A stretch of DNA of 64,000 bases from positions 3,386,491 to 3,450,490 of the forward strand of contig NZ_CP163423.1 of NCBI RefSeq assembly GCF_041429785.1, read 5' to 3'. Shown in pieces: positions 8,405 to 17,762 of the stretch; the stretch's first letter is position 1; each line of letters starts with the position of its first letter. Source of the DNA: Fretibacter rubidus. Lineage in GTDB: Bacteria; Pseudomonadota; Alphaproteobacteria; Caulobacterales; Maricaulaceae. Both the position numbers and the translations under genes were made by a program. The notes under the pieces were generated by a model. It had not been told where the DNA came from. It worked only from the letters and a program-made list of their open reading frames with translations, and did not search any database.

Positions 8405-9622
8405 ATGAACCCGCTTATGACATTAGGACTGGCGTTTAGCTCTATCATTGAACGGCCTTTGCGCTCGATTTTAACCTCACTTGGCATCATCATCGGTGTG
8501 GCGGCCGTTTACGCGATGCTGGCCTTGGGTGACGGGGCGAAGAAGAAGGTCGAAGAGAGCTTAAACTCTGTATCCGCGCGAACGATTAATGTCTTTCCCG
8601 ATTGGGGACGTCGCCGCACGAGCCAAAGTAAACCTCGCATGCCGTTTAAAGAAAGCGATGTCGATGAAGTGCGCAATATACCTGGCGTTATGGCGGCCAG
8701 CGGCGAGCTTGAGCGCGGCGTGACCATTGCGAATGAGATTGGGGATTTATCAGGACGGCTTTATGGTGTTGGCCCTGATTATCTGCTGACCGAGGACGCG
8801 ACGCTCATCTTAGGTGAAAATATAACCTATTCAGATATTGAAAACAGTGCCCCTGTCGCGATGATTAGCCAAAGCATTATGGAGCGATTATTTAATAACC
8901 AAGATCCGCGCGGCGAAACTATCAAAGTCAATAATGTCGCCTTCACCGTTAAAGGCGTGTTTAAAGTCCCGACAAATAATTGGAGTGGCAGTGATCTTGA
9001 TGTCTGGGCCCCAATATCTATTGCGCGCGAGCGGATTGTTGGGGGTGACCGTTTTGTTCAAAACCATGTGCGGTCCTTGAAAGCTGTTGGTGAACTGGGG
9101 GCGGATTTGCAATTAATTGAGCGTGAGATGAATGTGATTTTACAACGCTCAAGAGGACTTAAATCTGACACACCGCCTGACTACCGCCTTGTCAGCTGGC
9201 GTGCGGGGCGTGAACAGGCGGCGGAACAGACAAAAGCGATTAGCTTTTTGCTCGCCGTCATGGGGGCGATATCGCTACTCGTTGGCGGCGTTGGCGTGAT
9301 GAATATCATGCTGGTATCAGTCACAGAGCGCACGCGAGAGATTGGCCTTCGCATGGCGCTAGGGGCGAAGAAAAATAATATCATGGGTCAGTTCCTGACA
9401 GAGGCGCTGCTGCTTTGTATTATTTCTGGCATCGTCGGTCTGGGGGTCGGCTATTACATGTCAAAGCTCGCCATGGATACGATGGACCTAGACCTCGTGT
9501 TCAGTCCCCAAGTGGCGTTGATTTCCTTTGGGGCATCATTAGTTATCGGTGTTGTCTTTGGCTTTCTACCCGCCCGCCGTGCCGCCCGCTTAAATCCGAT
9601 AGAGGCCTTGCGTCATGAATAG
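8405..9622 (+). CDS. macB (permease part): ABC transporter permease, MacB/FtsX type
   Basis: A 405-residue permease with the MacB plan: one N-terminal membrane helix (about 20-40, containing LTSLGIIIGVAAVYA), a large periplasmic MacB_PCD domain (about 45-255), then three membrane helices in the FtsX domain (about 280-400). VTERTREIGLRMALGAKKNN is the coupling-helix motif of FtsX/MacB permeases. The protein ends FLPARRAARLNPIEALRHE, also typical. It forms a dimeric pump with the ATPase directly upstream. The 3' end overlaps the TolC-like gene by 8 bp, supporting one operon. Confidence 0.93.
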   Translation: MNPLMTLGLAFSSIIERPLRSILTSLGIIIGVAAVYAMLALGDGAKKKVEESLNSVSARTINVFPDWGRRRTSQSKPRMPFKESDVDEVRNIPGVMAASGELERGVTIANEIGDLSGRLYGVGPDYLLTEDATLILGENITYSDIENSAPVAMISQSIMERLFNNQDPRGETIKVNNVAFTVKGVFKVPTNNWSGSDLDVWAPISIARERIVGGDRFVQNHVRSLKAVGELGADLQLIEREMNVILQRSRGLKSDTPPDYRLVSWRAGREQAAEQTKAISFLLAVMGAISLLVGGVGVMNIMLVSVTERTREIGLRMALGAKKNNIMGQFLTEALLLCIISGIVGLGVGYYMSKLAMDTMDLDLVFSPQVALISFGASLVIGVVFGFLPARRAARLNPIEALRHE

Positions 9623-11012
9623 ACTGTCTTTTCTTAAAACCGCTCTCGTCTCCTCTGTGGCCGCGATGAGCTTTGCAGGATGCGCCACGCTTAGCCCTAA
9701 TGATTTGGGCGAAACACTCACGGCGGATGCGGCTGTGTCTATTCCCAATAATTGGCTCTTGGACGTGCCGGCTACAACGGCGCGCGCAGAAGGTTGGGCC
9801 GCGCTTTATGATGATCCTACACTACTAGATTATTTGAAAATCGCTGAGGTTCAAAACTATGACCTGCGCATTGCGCGTGCCCGCGTCACAGCGGCAGAGG
9901 CGGATTTAAAACGCGCCAATACGCGCCTGTCTCCGCAAATCAGCGGTAGCGCATCGGCGGGTGTGTCGGCCGTAGTTGATAGTCTTGATGATCCCTTTGA
10001 TAGCTACGGCCTTGGCCTATCGGGTCGATGGGATCCGGATATTTTTGGCCAAACCCAAACCATCATTGACGGCTCACGCGCGGCTTTGAAAATCGCCGAG
10101 GCATCAGAAGCCGACACGCGCCAAATCATTCTTGCCCAAACGGCGCGCGCCTATATCCGTGCCGTCGAGGCAGAATTGCAAGCAGAGCTTGCCAAGGTGA
10201 ACCTTGACTTTCTAACGGAAAGCCGCCGCATATCAGAAGCTCGCTACCGTGCGGGCGACAGCGCCAAAGGTGATTTCTCTTTCGCCGAAGCCAATTACCA
10301 AAGCGCGCTCGCCAGCTATGAAAACACGTTGCAATCGGCCCGTGCGGCCAAACGCGCGCTGTCCATTGTGCTGGGCGATTACCCTGTCAATGATTTGCAA
10401 CTGGCCAGTGTCATCAATACGCCGCGCCAATTCCCAAGCCGTGCGCTGCCCGCCAGCGTGCTAGAGGCGCGCCCTGACATTATTGCGGCGCGTGCGCAAA
10501 TTGCGGCACGCGTGGCATCTCTGCGCAGCAATGAACTGTCCTATTGGCCAGACATTGGCATTACGGGCGGACTGTCCAGCGGCTCTGCATTTTCTGATTT
10601 GTTTGACCCCGGTGATTATGTCGCGCGGCTCGGCGCGAGCCTTGGCCAAGTCATCTTTGACGGGGGCGCGATTGAGGCAGGCATAGACGCCGCCAAAGCC
10701 GATTTAGACTCGGCGGTATTATCTTATGAACAACGCTTGCGCCGCGCCATGGGCGAAATAACCGACGCCTATGACCGCGCAGAAACGCTGCAACGCACGC
10801 TTGTTAATCAAGAGGCGGCGTCCACATCGGCCAATGAAGCGCTGCGCCTCGCTAGTTTACAATATGATTTGGGCGAAAGCTCGCTGCTCGAAGTTTTGCA
10901 AGTGCAAACACGGGTGAACTCGATTGATGCGGGGCTTATCCGGACCAAAGCGGCGCTGATTGAAACACTGATTATTGCCAATCAAGCCGTGGCAGGCTTT
11001 GAGCGGATTTAA
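9615..11012 (+). CDS. TolC-like outer-membrane efflux lipoprotein (NodT/OprM family)
   Basis: A 465-residue outer-membrane factor giving the exporter its exit duct. The signal ends SFAGC (Cys22), the lipoprotein type of the NodT subfamily. Two repeats of long amphipathic helices appear at about 75-260 and 280-460; LEARPDIIAARAQIAARVAS and LAQTARAYIRAVEAELQAEL are characteristic. The gene begins inside the permease gene, so translation is probably coupled. Its stop overlaps by three bases the stop of the acyltransferase gene on the other strand, so the operon ends here with no visible terminator between the genes. Confidence 0.92.
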   Translation: MNRLSFLKTALVSSVAAMSFAGCATLSPNDLGETLTADAAVSIPNNWLLDVPATTARAEGWAALYDDPTLLDYLKIAEVQNYDLRIARARVTAAEADLKRANTRLSPQISGSASAGVSAVVDSLDDPFDSYGLGLSGRWDPDIFGQTQTIIDGSRAALKIAEASEADTRQIILAQTARAYIRAVEAELQAELAKVNLDFLTESRRISEARYRAGDSAKGDFSFAEANYQSALASYENTLQSARAAKRALSIVLGDYPVNDLQLASVINTPRQFPSRALPASVLEARPDIIAARAQIAARVASLRSNELSYWPDIGITGGLSSGSAFSDLFDPGDYVARLGASLGQVIFDGGAIEAGIDAAKADLDSAVLSYEQRLRRAMGEITDAYDRAETLQRTLVNQEAASTSANEALRLASLQYDLGESSLLEVLQVQTRVNSIDAGLIRTKAALIETLIIANQAVAGFERI

Positions 11013-12136
11013 GCGGGATTATCTGCTTTTAGCGAATGAGACTCCCGTTTCTTTTCGGCTATCGCGCGGCCTTTTTTGTAAATCGGTTCTTCGATAAAGG
11101 TGCTGATGATGGCGGCGACAATACAGCTAATCGCGATCACCATAAGCGTATACATAACATAGGTGATTTCCACCCCGCCAAAGGTCTCTTGAAAGGCGGG
11201 GTAATATTGCCGCGTCTCATTGACCACAATCGGATGGGCCAGATAAATCGTGTAGCTTTTATTGCCTAAAAATTTCGTGACAGGATTATAAAGATTAAAC
11301 CACGCCTTTCCGCGTAACGTCGGGGATACGAAAAAGAACACGGTCAAGGACGCCACGGCGAGGCCTTTGATGGGTTGAATGAAATCTCGTGATAGAGGCA
11401 AAACCTCGTGAATAGATAATGTCCAATAGGTAAAGGTCAGCAATGACAACGCCCCCATCGCCCAGGCCCAAGGCTCTGCCCATCCGTTTTTAAGCGCGCG
11501 CCGCGTGACGAAATAAAACGCACAACCCATGATGAACATAAAGCCGCGTTTGGGAAAGGACAGCGCCATATAGCTATTGTCGATCATCCCGTCGACATAG
11601 GGCCGCATGGCGGCTGATACGCCGACAAAGACAAGGGTCACGAACAGCCAGCCTTTGATATTATTACGCAGGATAACAATCAGCAGCGGAAATATCGCGT
11701 AAAACATCATTTCCACGCCAATTGTCCATCCCGCCCAGACCATGCTTTCATGCCGTCCGGGGATCAGGGGATAGGTGAGGGTGACGTTATATAATATTTC
11801 GGCGGGCGTGTGGGTGACGCCCCATTTAATATAATGATAGGCCATGCTGATACCGATGAAGACATACCAGATGGGTAGGATGCGGGCCGCGCGTTTTATA
11901 ACGTATCCGCGCAGCCAATCGCCGCGGTCAATTTTCTCATAATTAGACAGGCTAAGCGAAAAGCCAGATAGGATAAAAAATAGCGTGACGCCTGTTCCGA
12001 AATAATTCACCGCCGCCAGCCAGCCGACATCAACCGCCGGGTTCATGCGGTGGCTATGATATAGCACGACTGCAAGGGCCGCGAGGCCGCGCAAGGCATG
12101 AAGATTGCCGGAGAATTTTTTCTGGGTTTCGTACAC
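11009..12136 (-). CDS. Acyltransferase family 3 membrane protein (OafA/YrhL type)
   Basis: A 375-residue integral membrane protein with about ten hydrophobic helices. LRGLAALAVVLYHSHRMNPA near residue 15 holds the R and H of the acyltransferase-3 family, and FFILSGFSLSLS near 57 is the usual second motif. Family members transfer O-acetyl or succinyl groups onto lipopolysaccharide, peptidoglycan or exported polysaccharide; the acceptor cannot be read here. No C-terminal SGNH domain is present. It stands alone, convergent with the export operon and downstream of the RND pump. Alternative roles include acylation of a nodulation-like glycolipid or an antibiotic. Confidence 0.88.
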   Translation of the reverse strand: MYETQKKFSGNLHALRGLAALAVVLYHSHRMNPAVDVGWLAAVNYFGTGVTLFFILSGFSLSLSNYEKIDRGDWLRGYVIKRAARILPIWYVFIGISMAYHYIKWGVTHTPAEILYNVTLTYPLIPGRHESMVWAGWTIGVEMMFYAIFPLLIVILRNNIKGWLFVTLVFVGVSAAMRPYVDGMIDNSYMALSFPKRGFMFIMGCAFYFVTRRALKNGWAEPWAWAMGALSLLTFTYWTLSIHEVLPLSRDFIQPIKGLAVASLTVFFFVSPTLRGKAWFNLYNPVTKFLGNKSYTIYLAHPIVVNETRQYYPAFQETFGGVEITYVMYTLMVIAISCIVAAIISTFIEEPIYKKGRAIAEKKRESHSLKADNPA

Positions 12137-12212
12137 GCACAGACTTTAGCCAAGATGGCGCGGCTGTCTATAAATTCTTGGGCAATTAATTCTAGAGGCT
12201 ATAAAGCCTTGA

Positions 12213-12239
12213 GACCCCCATCCCATTTTGATGAGGGTC
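12213..12239. terminator. Stem-loop in the gap after the RND permease gene
   Basis: GACCCCCATC (12213-12222) pairs with GATGAGGGTC (12230-12239) with one mismatch around a 7-base loop. It lies 9 bp beyond the end of the RND permease gene. No clear T-run follows on the minus strand, so this may be a weak or factor-assisted terminator. Confidence 0.4.
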
Positions 12240-12247
12240 GGCTTTGT

Positions 12248-15200
12248 TTAGGCTTTCACGGCAACAGGGGTAAAGTCCTCTGGTTCGTCAAGCTTCGCAC
12301 TAAAGGCTTGTTGCTCGCGTCCTGTAAATAGATAGACGAACAGGCGGCGGATATCAGCGCCAATGCCGTAAAGCGCAGGCACAAGGAACAGCGTCACAAA
12401 GAGCGCAAATAGCACACCAAAGGCTAGGCTAATGCCAATCGGCACGAGCCATTGCGCTTGTAAGGACCGTTCCATCAATAGCGGCATTAGGCCAATAAAG
12501 GTCGTGAGTGAGGTCAGAAGGATGGGACGGAACCGCCGCGTGCCAGCCTCGACCAATGCCTGCGCGCCGTCCATGCCTTTGTCGCGCAGCTTATGCACAT
12601 AATCCAGCAGCACGAGGTTGTCGTTTACTGCCACACCAGCAGCCGCAAACATTCCCAAGGTCGAGAGCAGCGACATGGTTGCCCCCATGGCAAGGTGCCC
12701 CAATATCATTCCGCAATAACAAAACGGTATCGCCGCTAGAAGAATAAGGATGGGTTCAGCGTAAGACCGGAATGATACCGCAACGATAACGTAAGCGGCC
12801 CCAATCGCGATAAGGATGAACAGGAACAACTCTTGTTGGAACTGCGCTTCGCCTTCTGCGCGGCCAATATTACCGCGTGTGACTTCGGGATGCAGACGGT
12901 CAAAATCATCAAAGAAGCCCTCGTTAAGGGTCTCTCTAATTTCGTCCACACGGTCAGATGCCACTTCGGCGGAAACGATAATCGCGCGTTGACGTTCGCG
13001 GCGCAGAATACGGTTTGTGCCTTTTTCAAAGCGCAACTCTGCCACCGCATCCAGCGGTAATTCACGGCCATCATTTGTGCGAATGCGGATAGACTTTAGA
13101 AAGTCGATAGAGGTGCGGTCTGCGCGTGGGTAACGCACGTAAACGCGCACATCTTCGCCGTCACGCGGCAGGCGCTGCACTTCTTCGCCAAAGAACCCTT
13201 GGCGCACTTGGCGGGCAACATCAGCCGTCGTGATACCCAAAGCTTCGGCCCCGGGGCGCATATCAAATTGCACTTCCTCGGACGCGCTTTCCATATCATT
13301 GACGACGTTAAACACCCCATCAAAACTGCGCAGCTGCGTCATCAAATCTTCGGCTGCCGCTTCTAGCGTTTCAAAGGATGAGGCGTTAAGCACATATTGA
13401 ATGGCAGGGTCATTATTGCCGTTACCTTGTTGATAACGGACATTGATGTTTTCTGCATCTGGCACGTCACCAATTAATTCGCGCAGGCGTTCTGCGGCGT
13501 CTTTCACGGGCAGGGCACGGGTCTCTGGTGGAACGAGTTTTACGAGCGCGAGGACACTATTATCGCGCGACCGTGTGTACCAGTTTTCAATGAGGTCACC
13601 GTCCTCGGCTTTGATCTCTTCCACCAATTGCTCCTCGGCGCGCTGTAATTGCGCAAGAACTTCTAACGTGCGCGCATAGGGCGTACCTTCGGGCAATTCG
13701 ACACTAATATCAATTTGATCAGATTCTTGTTCTGGGAAGAAGCTGGATTTCACATAGCCATTTTGAACCAGACCAACGGTGAAAATCATAATTGCGATGA
13801 AAAAAGCCGTCGTCAGATAACGGCGGCGCAAGGCCCCGATAATCAACGGGCGGTAGATATGGCTTGCCACCCACATCAAGCTTTGCGCGATTTTGTTTTG
13901 CAAGCGCATGATTTTGCTTTTCGGGTCAACAGGTTTTAGATGCGCCAAATGCGCGGGCAAAATAAGCAAGCTTTCAATCAGTGAGAAGAATAACGCAAAG
14001 ATAACGACGAGCGATATGGCCCGCGTAAATTCACTTGTCCCGCCAGAGAGGAACATCCACGGCGCAAAGAAAATCATGGTTGTCATCACCGCAAAAATCA
14101 CGGGTTTGATGACCATAGTTGTGCCTTCGACGGCAGCATCAATCCCTGTTAGTCCTTCTTCGGTTTGGTAATGAATGGCCTCGCCGACAATAATCGCGTC
14201 ATCAACAATCACCCCAATCACCAATAAAAAGGCAAAGGTCGAAATCATATTAAAGGACACATCAAATAAAGGCAGCAGCGCAAGCCCACCGGCAAATGCC
14301 GTCGCAATCCCGATAGAGACCCAGATGGCAATTTTTGGACGCAGGAACAACATCAACGTTAAACACACCAAAAGAAGACCGGTGAAGAAATTAGATGCAA
14401 TGGTTTTAATCCGTCCGTGGTAATCATCGGCTTGGTCATTCCATTTTGTAATGCTCATGCCTGCGGGCAGGGTGTCTTTGACCTCATCGACATAGCTGTT
14501 GACGTTCTCAGACATTTTCACAATATCCATGCTCGGCCCACTCATGACTTGGACAAGGACTGTGCGCTTGCCATTGACCGTTGCCAGCAAGTCAACTTCT
14601 TCAAAGCCGTCAATGACAGTCGCAATATCGCCCAAACGAATGGTCGCACCGCCCGAGTCTTGGCTAATGATAATGTCTTCAAAATCGGCCTGACTATCGG
14701 CTTGGTTTCGCGTGCGAAGCTGCATGCTACCCACATTGGTGCGTACGCGCCCGGATGAGCTATTGACCGATGTGGCGCGCACGGCTGCCGCGACTTCGCC
14801 GAGGGTTAAGCCGTATTGGCGCAAGGCGTCCTCGGACACTTCAATGGACACTTCTTCGCCGCGCACACCGAATAAATCAACAGAGGGCACAAAACCCAGC
14901 AGCGCAATATCGCGCCGTGTTTTCTCAGCAAAGCGTTTTAAATCGCGCTCATCGACGGTTTCGTCACCGGATACAGCAAGGCGGATAACTTCTTGTTGAT
15001 TGCGAAAGACGCGGATTTGCGGTTGTTCTGCGGCATTAGGGAATCCTGTCACGGCATCAATCTGGCGTTTCACATCGGCCATTAATTTGGCTTCATCGAC
15101 ATTATTCTTGCCAACCACGGTGACATTACCGCCGCCTTCGCCCGCAAAAGCCCAAAGACGGTCAAGCCCGTCAATTTGGGCAAGCGCCTCTTCCATACGC

Positions 15201-15397
15201 ACAATCAGCTGTTCTTCGACGTCTTGAGGCGACGCACCGGGCCAAGCAATAGAGACGTTCGCGCCCGGAAATTCAACATAAGGATCAAGCTCACGCTCGA
15301 TTGTCATATAGCTGACCAGACCACCGATGAGGCAGATAAACATCAAAAGATTGGCGGCAACGGGGTTGCTTGCCCACCATTTTATAAAGCGGGTCAT
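12248..15397 (-). CDS. RND-family efflux pump permease (AcrB-like superfamily)
   Basis: A 1049-residue inner-membrane pump with 12 membrane helices and two large periplasmic loops. It starts MTRFIKWWASNPVAANLLMF, and the first loop has VEEQLIVRMEEALAQIDGLD. GVIVDDAIIVGEAI near residue 390 carries the paired aspartates of the proton relay. Length matches hydrophobe/amphiphile exporters (1020-1060) and the heavy-metal charged TM4 motif is absent, so a drug or small-organic pump is likely. It overlaps the adaptor gene by 4 bp (ATGA), so the two are co-translated. No outer-membrane factor is adjacent; the TolC-like protein encoded 1.2 kb away could serve, but that is inference. A perfect TTATGCACA DnaA box at 12591-12599 falls inside the gene, probably by chance. 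Confidence 0.93.
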   Translation of the reverse strand: MTRFIKWWASNPVAANLLMFICLIGGLVSYMTIERELDPYVEFPGANVSIAWPGASPQDVEEQLIVRMEEALAQIDGLDRLWAFAGEGGGNVTVVGKNNVDEAKLMADVKRQIDAVTGFPNAAEQPQIRVFRNQQEVIRLAVSGDETVDERDLKRFAEKTRRDIALLGFVPSVDLFGVRGEEVSIEVSEDALRQYGLTLGEVAAAVRATSVNSSSGRVRTNVGSMQLRTRNQADSQADFEDIIISQDSGGATIRLGDIATVIDGFEEVDLLATVNGKRTVLVQVMSGPSMDIVKMSENVNSYVDEVKDTLPAGMSITKWNDQADDYHGRIKTIASNFFTGLLLVCLTLMLFLRPKIAIWVSIGIATAFAGGLALLPLFDVSFNMISTFAFLLVIGVIVDDAIIVGEAIHYQTEEGLTGIDAAVEGTTMVIKPVIFAVMTTMIFFAPWMFLSGGTSEFTRAISLVVIFALFFSLIESLLILPAHLAHLKPVDPKSKIMRLQNKIAQSLMWVASHIYRPLIIGALRRRYLTTAFFIAIMIFTVGLVQNGYVKSSFFPEQESDQIDISVELPEGTPYARTLEVLAQLQRAEEQLVEEIKAEDGDLIENWYTRSRDNSVLALVKLVPPETRALPVKDAAERLRELIGDVPDAENINVRYQQGNGNNDPAIQYVLNASSFETLEAAAEDLMTQLRSFDGVFNVVNDMESASEEVQFDMRPGAEALGITTADVARQVRQGFFGEEVQRLPRDGEDVRVYVRYPRADRTSIDFLKSIRIRTNDGRELPLDAVAELRFEKGTNRILRRERQRAIIVSAEVASDRVDEIRETLNEGFFDDFDRLHPEVTRGNIGRAEGEAQFQQELFLFILIAIGAAYVIVAVSFRSYAEPILILLAAIPFCYCGMILGHLAMGATMSLLSTLGMFAAAGVAVNDNLVLLDYVHKLRDKGMDGAQALVEAGTRRFRPILLTSLTTFIGLMPLLMERSLQAQWLVPIGISLAFGVLFALFVTLFLVPALYGIGADIRRLFVYLFTGREQQAFSAKLDEPEDFTPVAVKA

Positions 15398-16713
15398 TGG
15401 ACATCTCCCGCAGCTATAGCCTCGGCGGCTGTATCCTCGTCAGAGCTATCCTCTGAGATTTGCGGGCCAAGTTCGCGCGCATTATCCACGACGGCGATTT
15501 CCATGCCGTCGCTCGCCCCGCGAATGGGGGACGTCACCACGGCGTCACCAATGGACAGCCCTGAACGGATGACGGCACGGTCGCGGTCTGTAGAAATTAC
15601 TTGAACGGTTTTAATCGATAAAGTGTCATCATCATTTGCGATAAAGACTTGGTTGTTTCCGCGTAGGGCCGCGCGCGGCACAGTGATGACATTTTCAAAT
15701 GTTTCGCCGCCGATCGCGCCTGACACAAATAATCCCGGTGCGATGGGCACACCGTTATCTGACCCTGCGCCAAAGGGATCGCGCACTTCGGCGTAGGCAT
15801 AAAGAACACGCGTTGCCGCGTCATAACGGCTATCCGTGCGAACAATTTGGCCTTGCCATGTGGCGTCAGTGCCGCCGACATTGGCCGATAAATCAACGGT
15901 AATCGGCATATCACCCGATGCATGTTGATAGCCAATTTGCAAACCTGCACGGCGAAGCTCGTCATTGGTCAGCGGTAAGCGCACATCCATGACGTCATCA
16001 GCATAAACACGGCCAATGGCGGTGCCAGGATTGACAAATTCGCCTTGGTCAACATTGCGCGTCGTCACGCGGCCTGTAAATGGCGCGCGCACGACTGTCC
16101 GCGAAAGTTGTAATTCTGCTTCATCAAGCTGCGCTTCGGCTGAGGCAAGACGCGCCTGCGCTTCGGCCATTTGCGGTTCGCGCAAGGTCAGGGCAGACGC
16201 CTTGCGACCCCGCCCAATATCGTTCCAATCTTCAAGCGCGATGGCGGATTCTGTTTTTTCACGCATGAGAACGGTTTGCGCTTGGGCGACATTGGCGCGG
16301 GCTTGCACAACACGAAGCTCATAATCGCGCGCCTCTATGCGAAACAGGACGTCACCTTTTTTAAACTGACCGCCTGCAATAAAATTGGGTGACATATCGC
16401 TAATGCGTCCGCCGACTTGCGGAACGATATTAATTTCTGTGCGGGGTTGCACTTCGCCTTGGGTGGAGACGCGCAAGGTCACGTCGTCCTGCACGGCCAG
16501 TGCGGTCAACACAGGCACGGCTTTAATCACGTCTTCTTTGGTTTCAGGTTTTTCTTTCAACGCGCCCAATATGACGACGAGAGCGATTGCACCGACAATG
16601 ACAAGCGCGGGTAAGATGAAGATAATCGCACGCCAAATAAACAGGCGTCGTTTTGGATTTCTTGCATTGCGGGCGTATAGGGCTACGGCTGCCCCGTCGT
16701 GTGACTCGGTCAT
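15394..16713 (-). CDS. RND efflux pump periplasmic adaptor subunit (HlyD/AcrA type)
   Basis: A 439-residue adaptor of the RND pump downstream. One N-terminal membrane helix (about 27-50, IFILPALVIVGAIALVVILG) anchors it; there is no lipobox cysteine. The first lipoyl half is VGGRISDMSPNFIAGGQFKKGDVLFR (key residues G, G, D, V, L), a helical hairpin runs about 130-195, and TVVRAPFTGRVTTRNVDQGE is the second lipoyl half. The C-terminus is acidic (EDSSDEDTAAEA). A strong Shine-Dalgarno GGGAGGAGA lies 5 bases before the ATG. This is the first gene of the two-gene operon, behind a promoter whose -35 lies in a perfect palindrome. Confidence 0.92.
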   Translation of the reverse strand: MTESHDGAAVALYARNARNPKRRLFIWRAIIFILPALVIVGAIALVVILGALKEKPETKEDVIKAVPVLTALAVQDDVTLRVSTQGEVQPRTEINIVPQVGGRISDMSPNFIAGGQFKKGDVLFRIEARDYELRVVQARANVAQAQTVLMREKTESAIALEDWNDIGRGRKASALTLREPQMAEAQARLASAEAQLDEAELQLSRTVVRAPFTGRVTTRNVDQGEFVNPGTAIGRVYADDVMDVRLPLTNDELRRAGLQIGYQHASGDMPITVDLSANVGGTDATWQGQIVRTDSRYDAATRVLYAYAEVRDPFGAGSDNGVPIAPGLFVSGAIGGETFENVITVPRAALRGNNQVFIANDDDTLSIKTVQVISTDRDRAVIRSGLSIGDAVVTSPIRGASDGMEIAVVDNARELGPQISEDSSDEDTAAEAIAAGDVQ

Positions 16714-16755
16714 AATTGTCTCCTCCCGGTTGGCACACCGGACTATGATGACTTA

Positions 16756-16783
16756 GCTATAGCAGGTAATTATTGTTTTTCAA
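16756..16783 (-). promoter_or_regulatory. Predicted sigma-70-type promoter of the RND operon
   Basis: Read on the minus strand: -35 TTGAAA (16783-16778), 16-bp spacer, -10 TATAGC (16761-16756). It ends 42 bp before the adaptor start codon. The -35 lies inside the left arm of the palindrome at 16775-16802, so a repressor bound there would block RNA polymerase. The elements are visible; activity is inferred. Confidence 0.5.
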
Positions 16784-16802
16784 TAAACATTTATTGAAAA
16801 AC
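16775..16802. promoter_or_regulatory. Perfect 13-bp palindrome, candidate operator of the RND operon
   Basis: GTTTTTCAATAAA (16775-16787) and TTTATTGAAAAAC (16790-16802) are exact reverse complements separated by CA. The right arm contains the last codons and stop of the HAD-UbiA-like gene, and the left arm covers the RND -35 hexamer. Length and AT-rich arms resemble operators of TetR- or MarR-type repressors of efflux pumps, but no regulator gene is adjacent. It could alternatively serve as a terminator for the HAD gene, though the two-base loop is poor for that. Confidence 0.6.
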
Positions 16803-17759
16803 ACGATTTTTTATCGCGATTATGCCCGCCCCAATCATACACAGCCCTAAACTGGCCAGTGCAACAAGGCTTACGGGTGGTGCTAATAATGTCCAAATTA
16901 CAATTGCGAAAAGAATTAGACAGATTGCGGAAATGACCGATGTGCTGGCCCCAAGGCGCCCACTGGGAAGGGGGCGAAAGCGTTTCACTGGATGGGCACG
17001 TAAACGGTCGACCCTGAACAGGTCACCCAGCATAAAGCCCCCGCCCATAAAGGCGATTAGGCTGATGATAATCAAGGGCGTGTCTTTCAAACCGGCAGAT
17101 GTATTTTCAAACACCATGGGCCAGAAAAAGGCCGTGACGAGGCAAGCCATTAAAATATAGGGCCAGACGGTGGGACGCATGGCCTCAAATATGGCAGACG
17201 CTTCAGGCTCGCGCGGTTCTAAAATCTCAACGGGATTGCCGTGTTTATCCAAAATGGCCTCTACCCCTTTGGGCGGGGCAATGGCGAGCGCGATATCCGC
17301 GTCCACCCAGACATCGAAATCCTGCGTGCTATTGCCCATGTAAATAAAGCCGACTGGATAGCGGTCTTGTAGAAACTTTGACTTATTGCCTTTGACAAGG
17401 TTCACGGTCTCGGTCGTGCCAAACCCTGCGTCCACATCATCCAGATGATCGGCGATACGTTCAATCAGCGCGCCCTCAGATCCAGAGCACAGGATAACCT
17501 CACCGCCCTTTTTCTTATGCGCGCGTGCATATTTTAAAACCAGCGGATTATAAGGGAGGTGTTCGGGGTCAAACACATCCGCTAGCTTTGGCATTAGCAG
17601 TGCCTTTAACGCGGGACGGTCATTTTTAATCAGGGTGAGAATTTTCGGTGCAAGCCAAGGGAATTTCATCAGGCCCAACCAAAACATCTCTTGCGTGATA
17701 TCACTGCGCAATAATGTCCCGTCGACATCAATGGCCAGCGGTAAGGGTGTCTTACTCAT
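16791..17759 (-). CDS. HAD-family hydrolase with a shortened, degenerate UbiA-like membrane domain
   Basis: A 322-residue protein. Residues 1-190 are a haloacid-dehalogenase phosphatase: AIDVDGTLLRSD (nucleophile and acid Asp), ILCSGSEGALIER (motif II Ser), GNKSKF (Lys) and MGNSTQDFDVWVDAD (acidic motif). Residues 200-322 have about four membrane helices and a stretch GDLFRVDRLRAHPVKRFRPL that aligns with the first UbiA prenyltransferase motif (NDxxDxxxDRxHPxKRxRP). Here the Asn is Gly and two of the three Asp are missing. Full HAD-UbiA fusions are near 480 residues with a second Asp-rich motif, absent here. The phosphatase may work while the transferase probably does not. The start lies 3 bp after the RNase D-like gene. 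Confidence 0.75.
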   Translation of the reverse strand: MSKTPLPLAIDVDGTLLRSDITQEMFWLGLMKFPWLAPKILTLIKNDRPALKALLMPKLADVFDPEHLPYNPLVLKYARAHKKKGGEVILCSGSEGALIERIADHLDDVDAGFGTTETVNLVKGNKSKFLQDRYPVGFIYMGNSTQDFDVWVDADIALAIAPPKGVEAILDKHGNPVEILEPREPEASAIFEAMRPTVWPYILMACLVTAFFWPMVFENTSAGLKDTPLIIISLIAFMGGGFMLGDLFRVDRLRAHPVKRFRPLPSGRLGASTSVISAICLILFAIVIWTLLAPPVSLVALASLGLCMIGAGIIAIKNRVFQ

Positions 17760-17762
17760 GGA

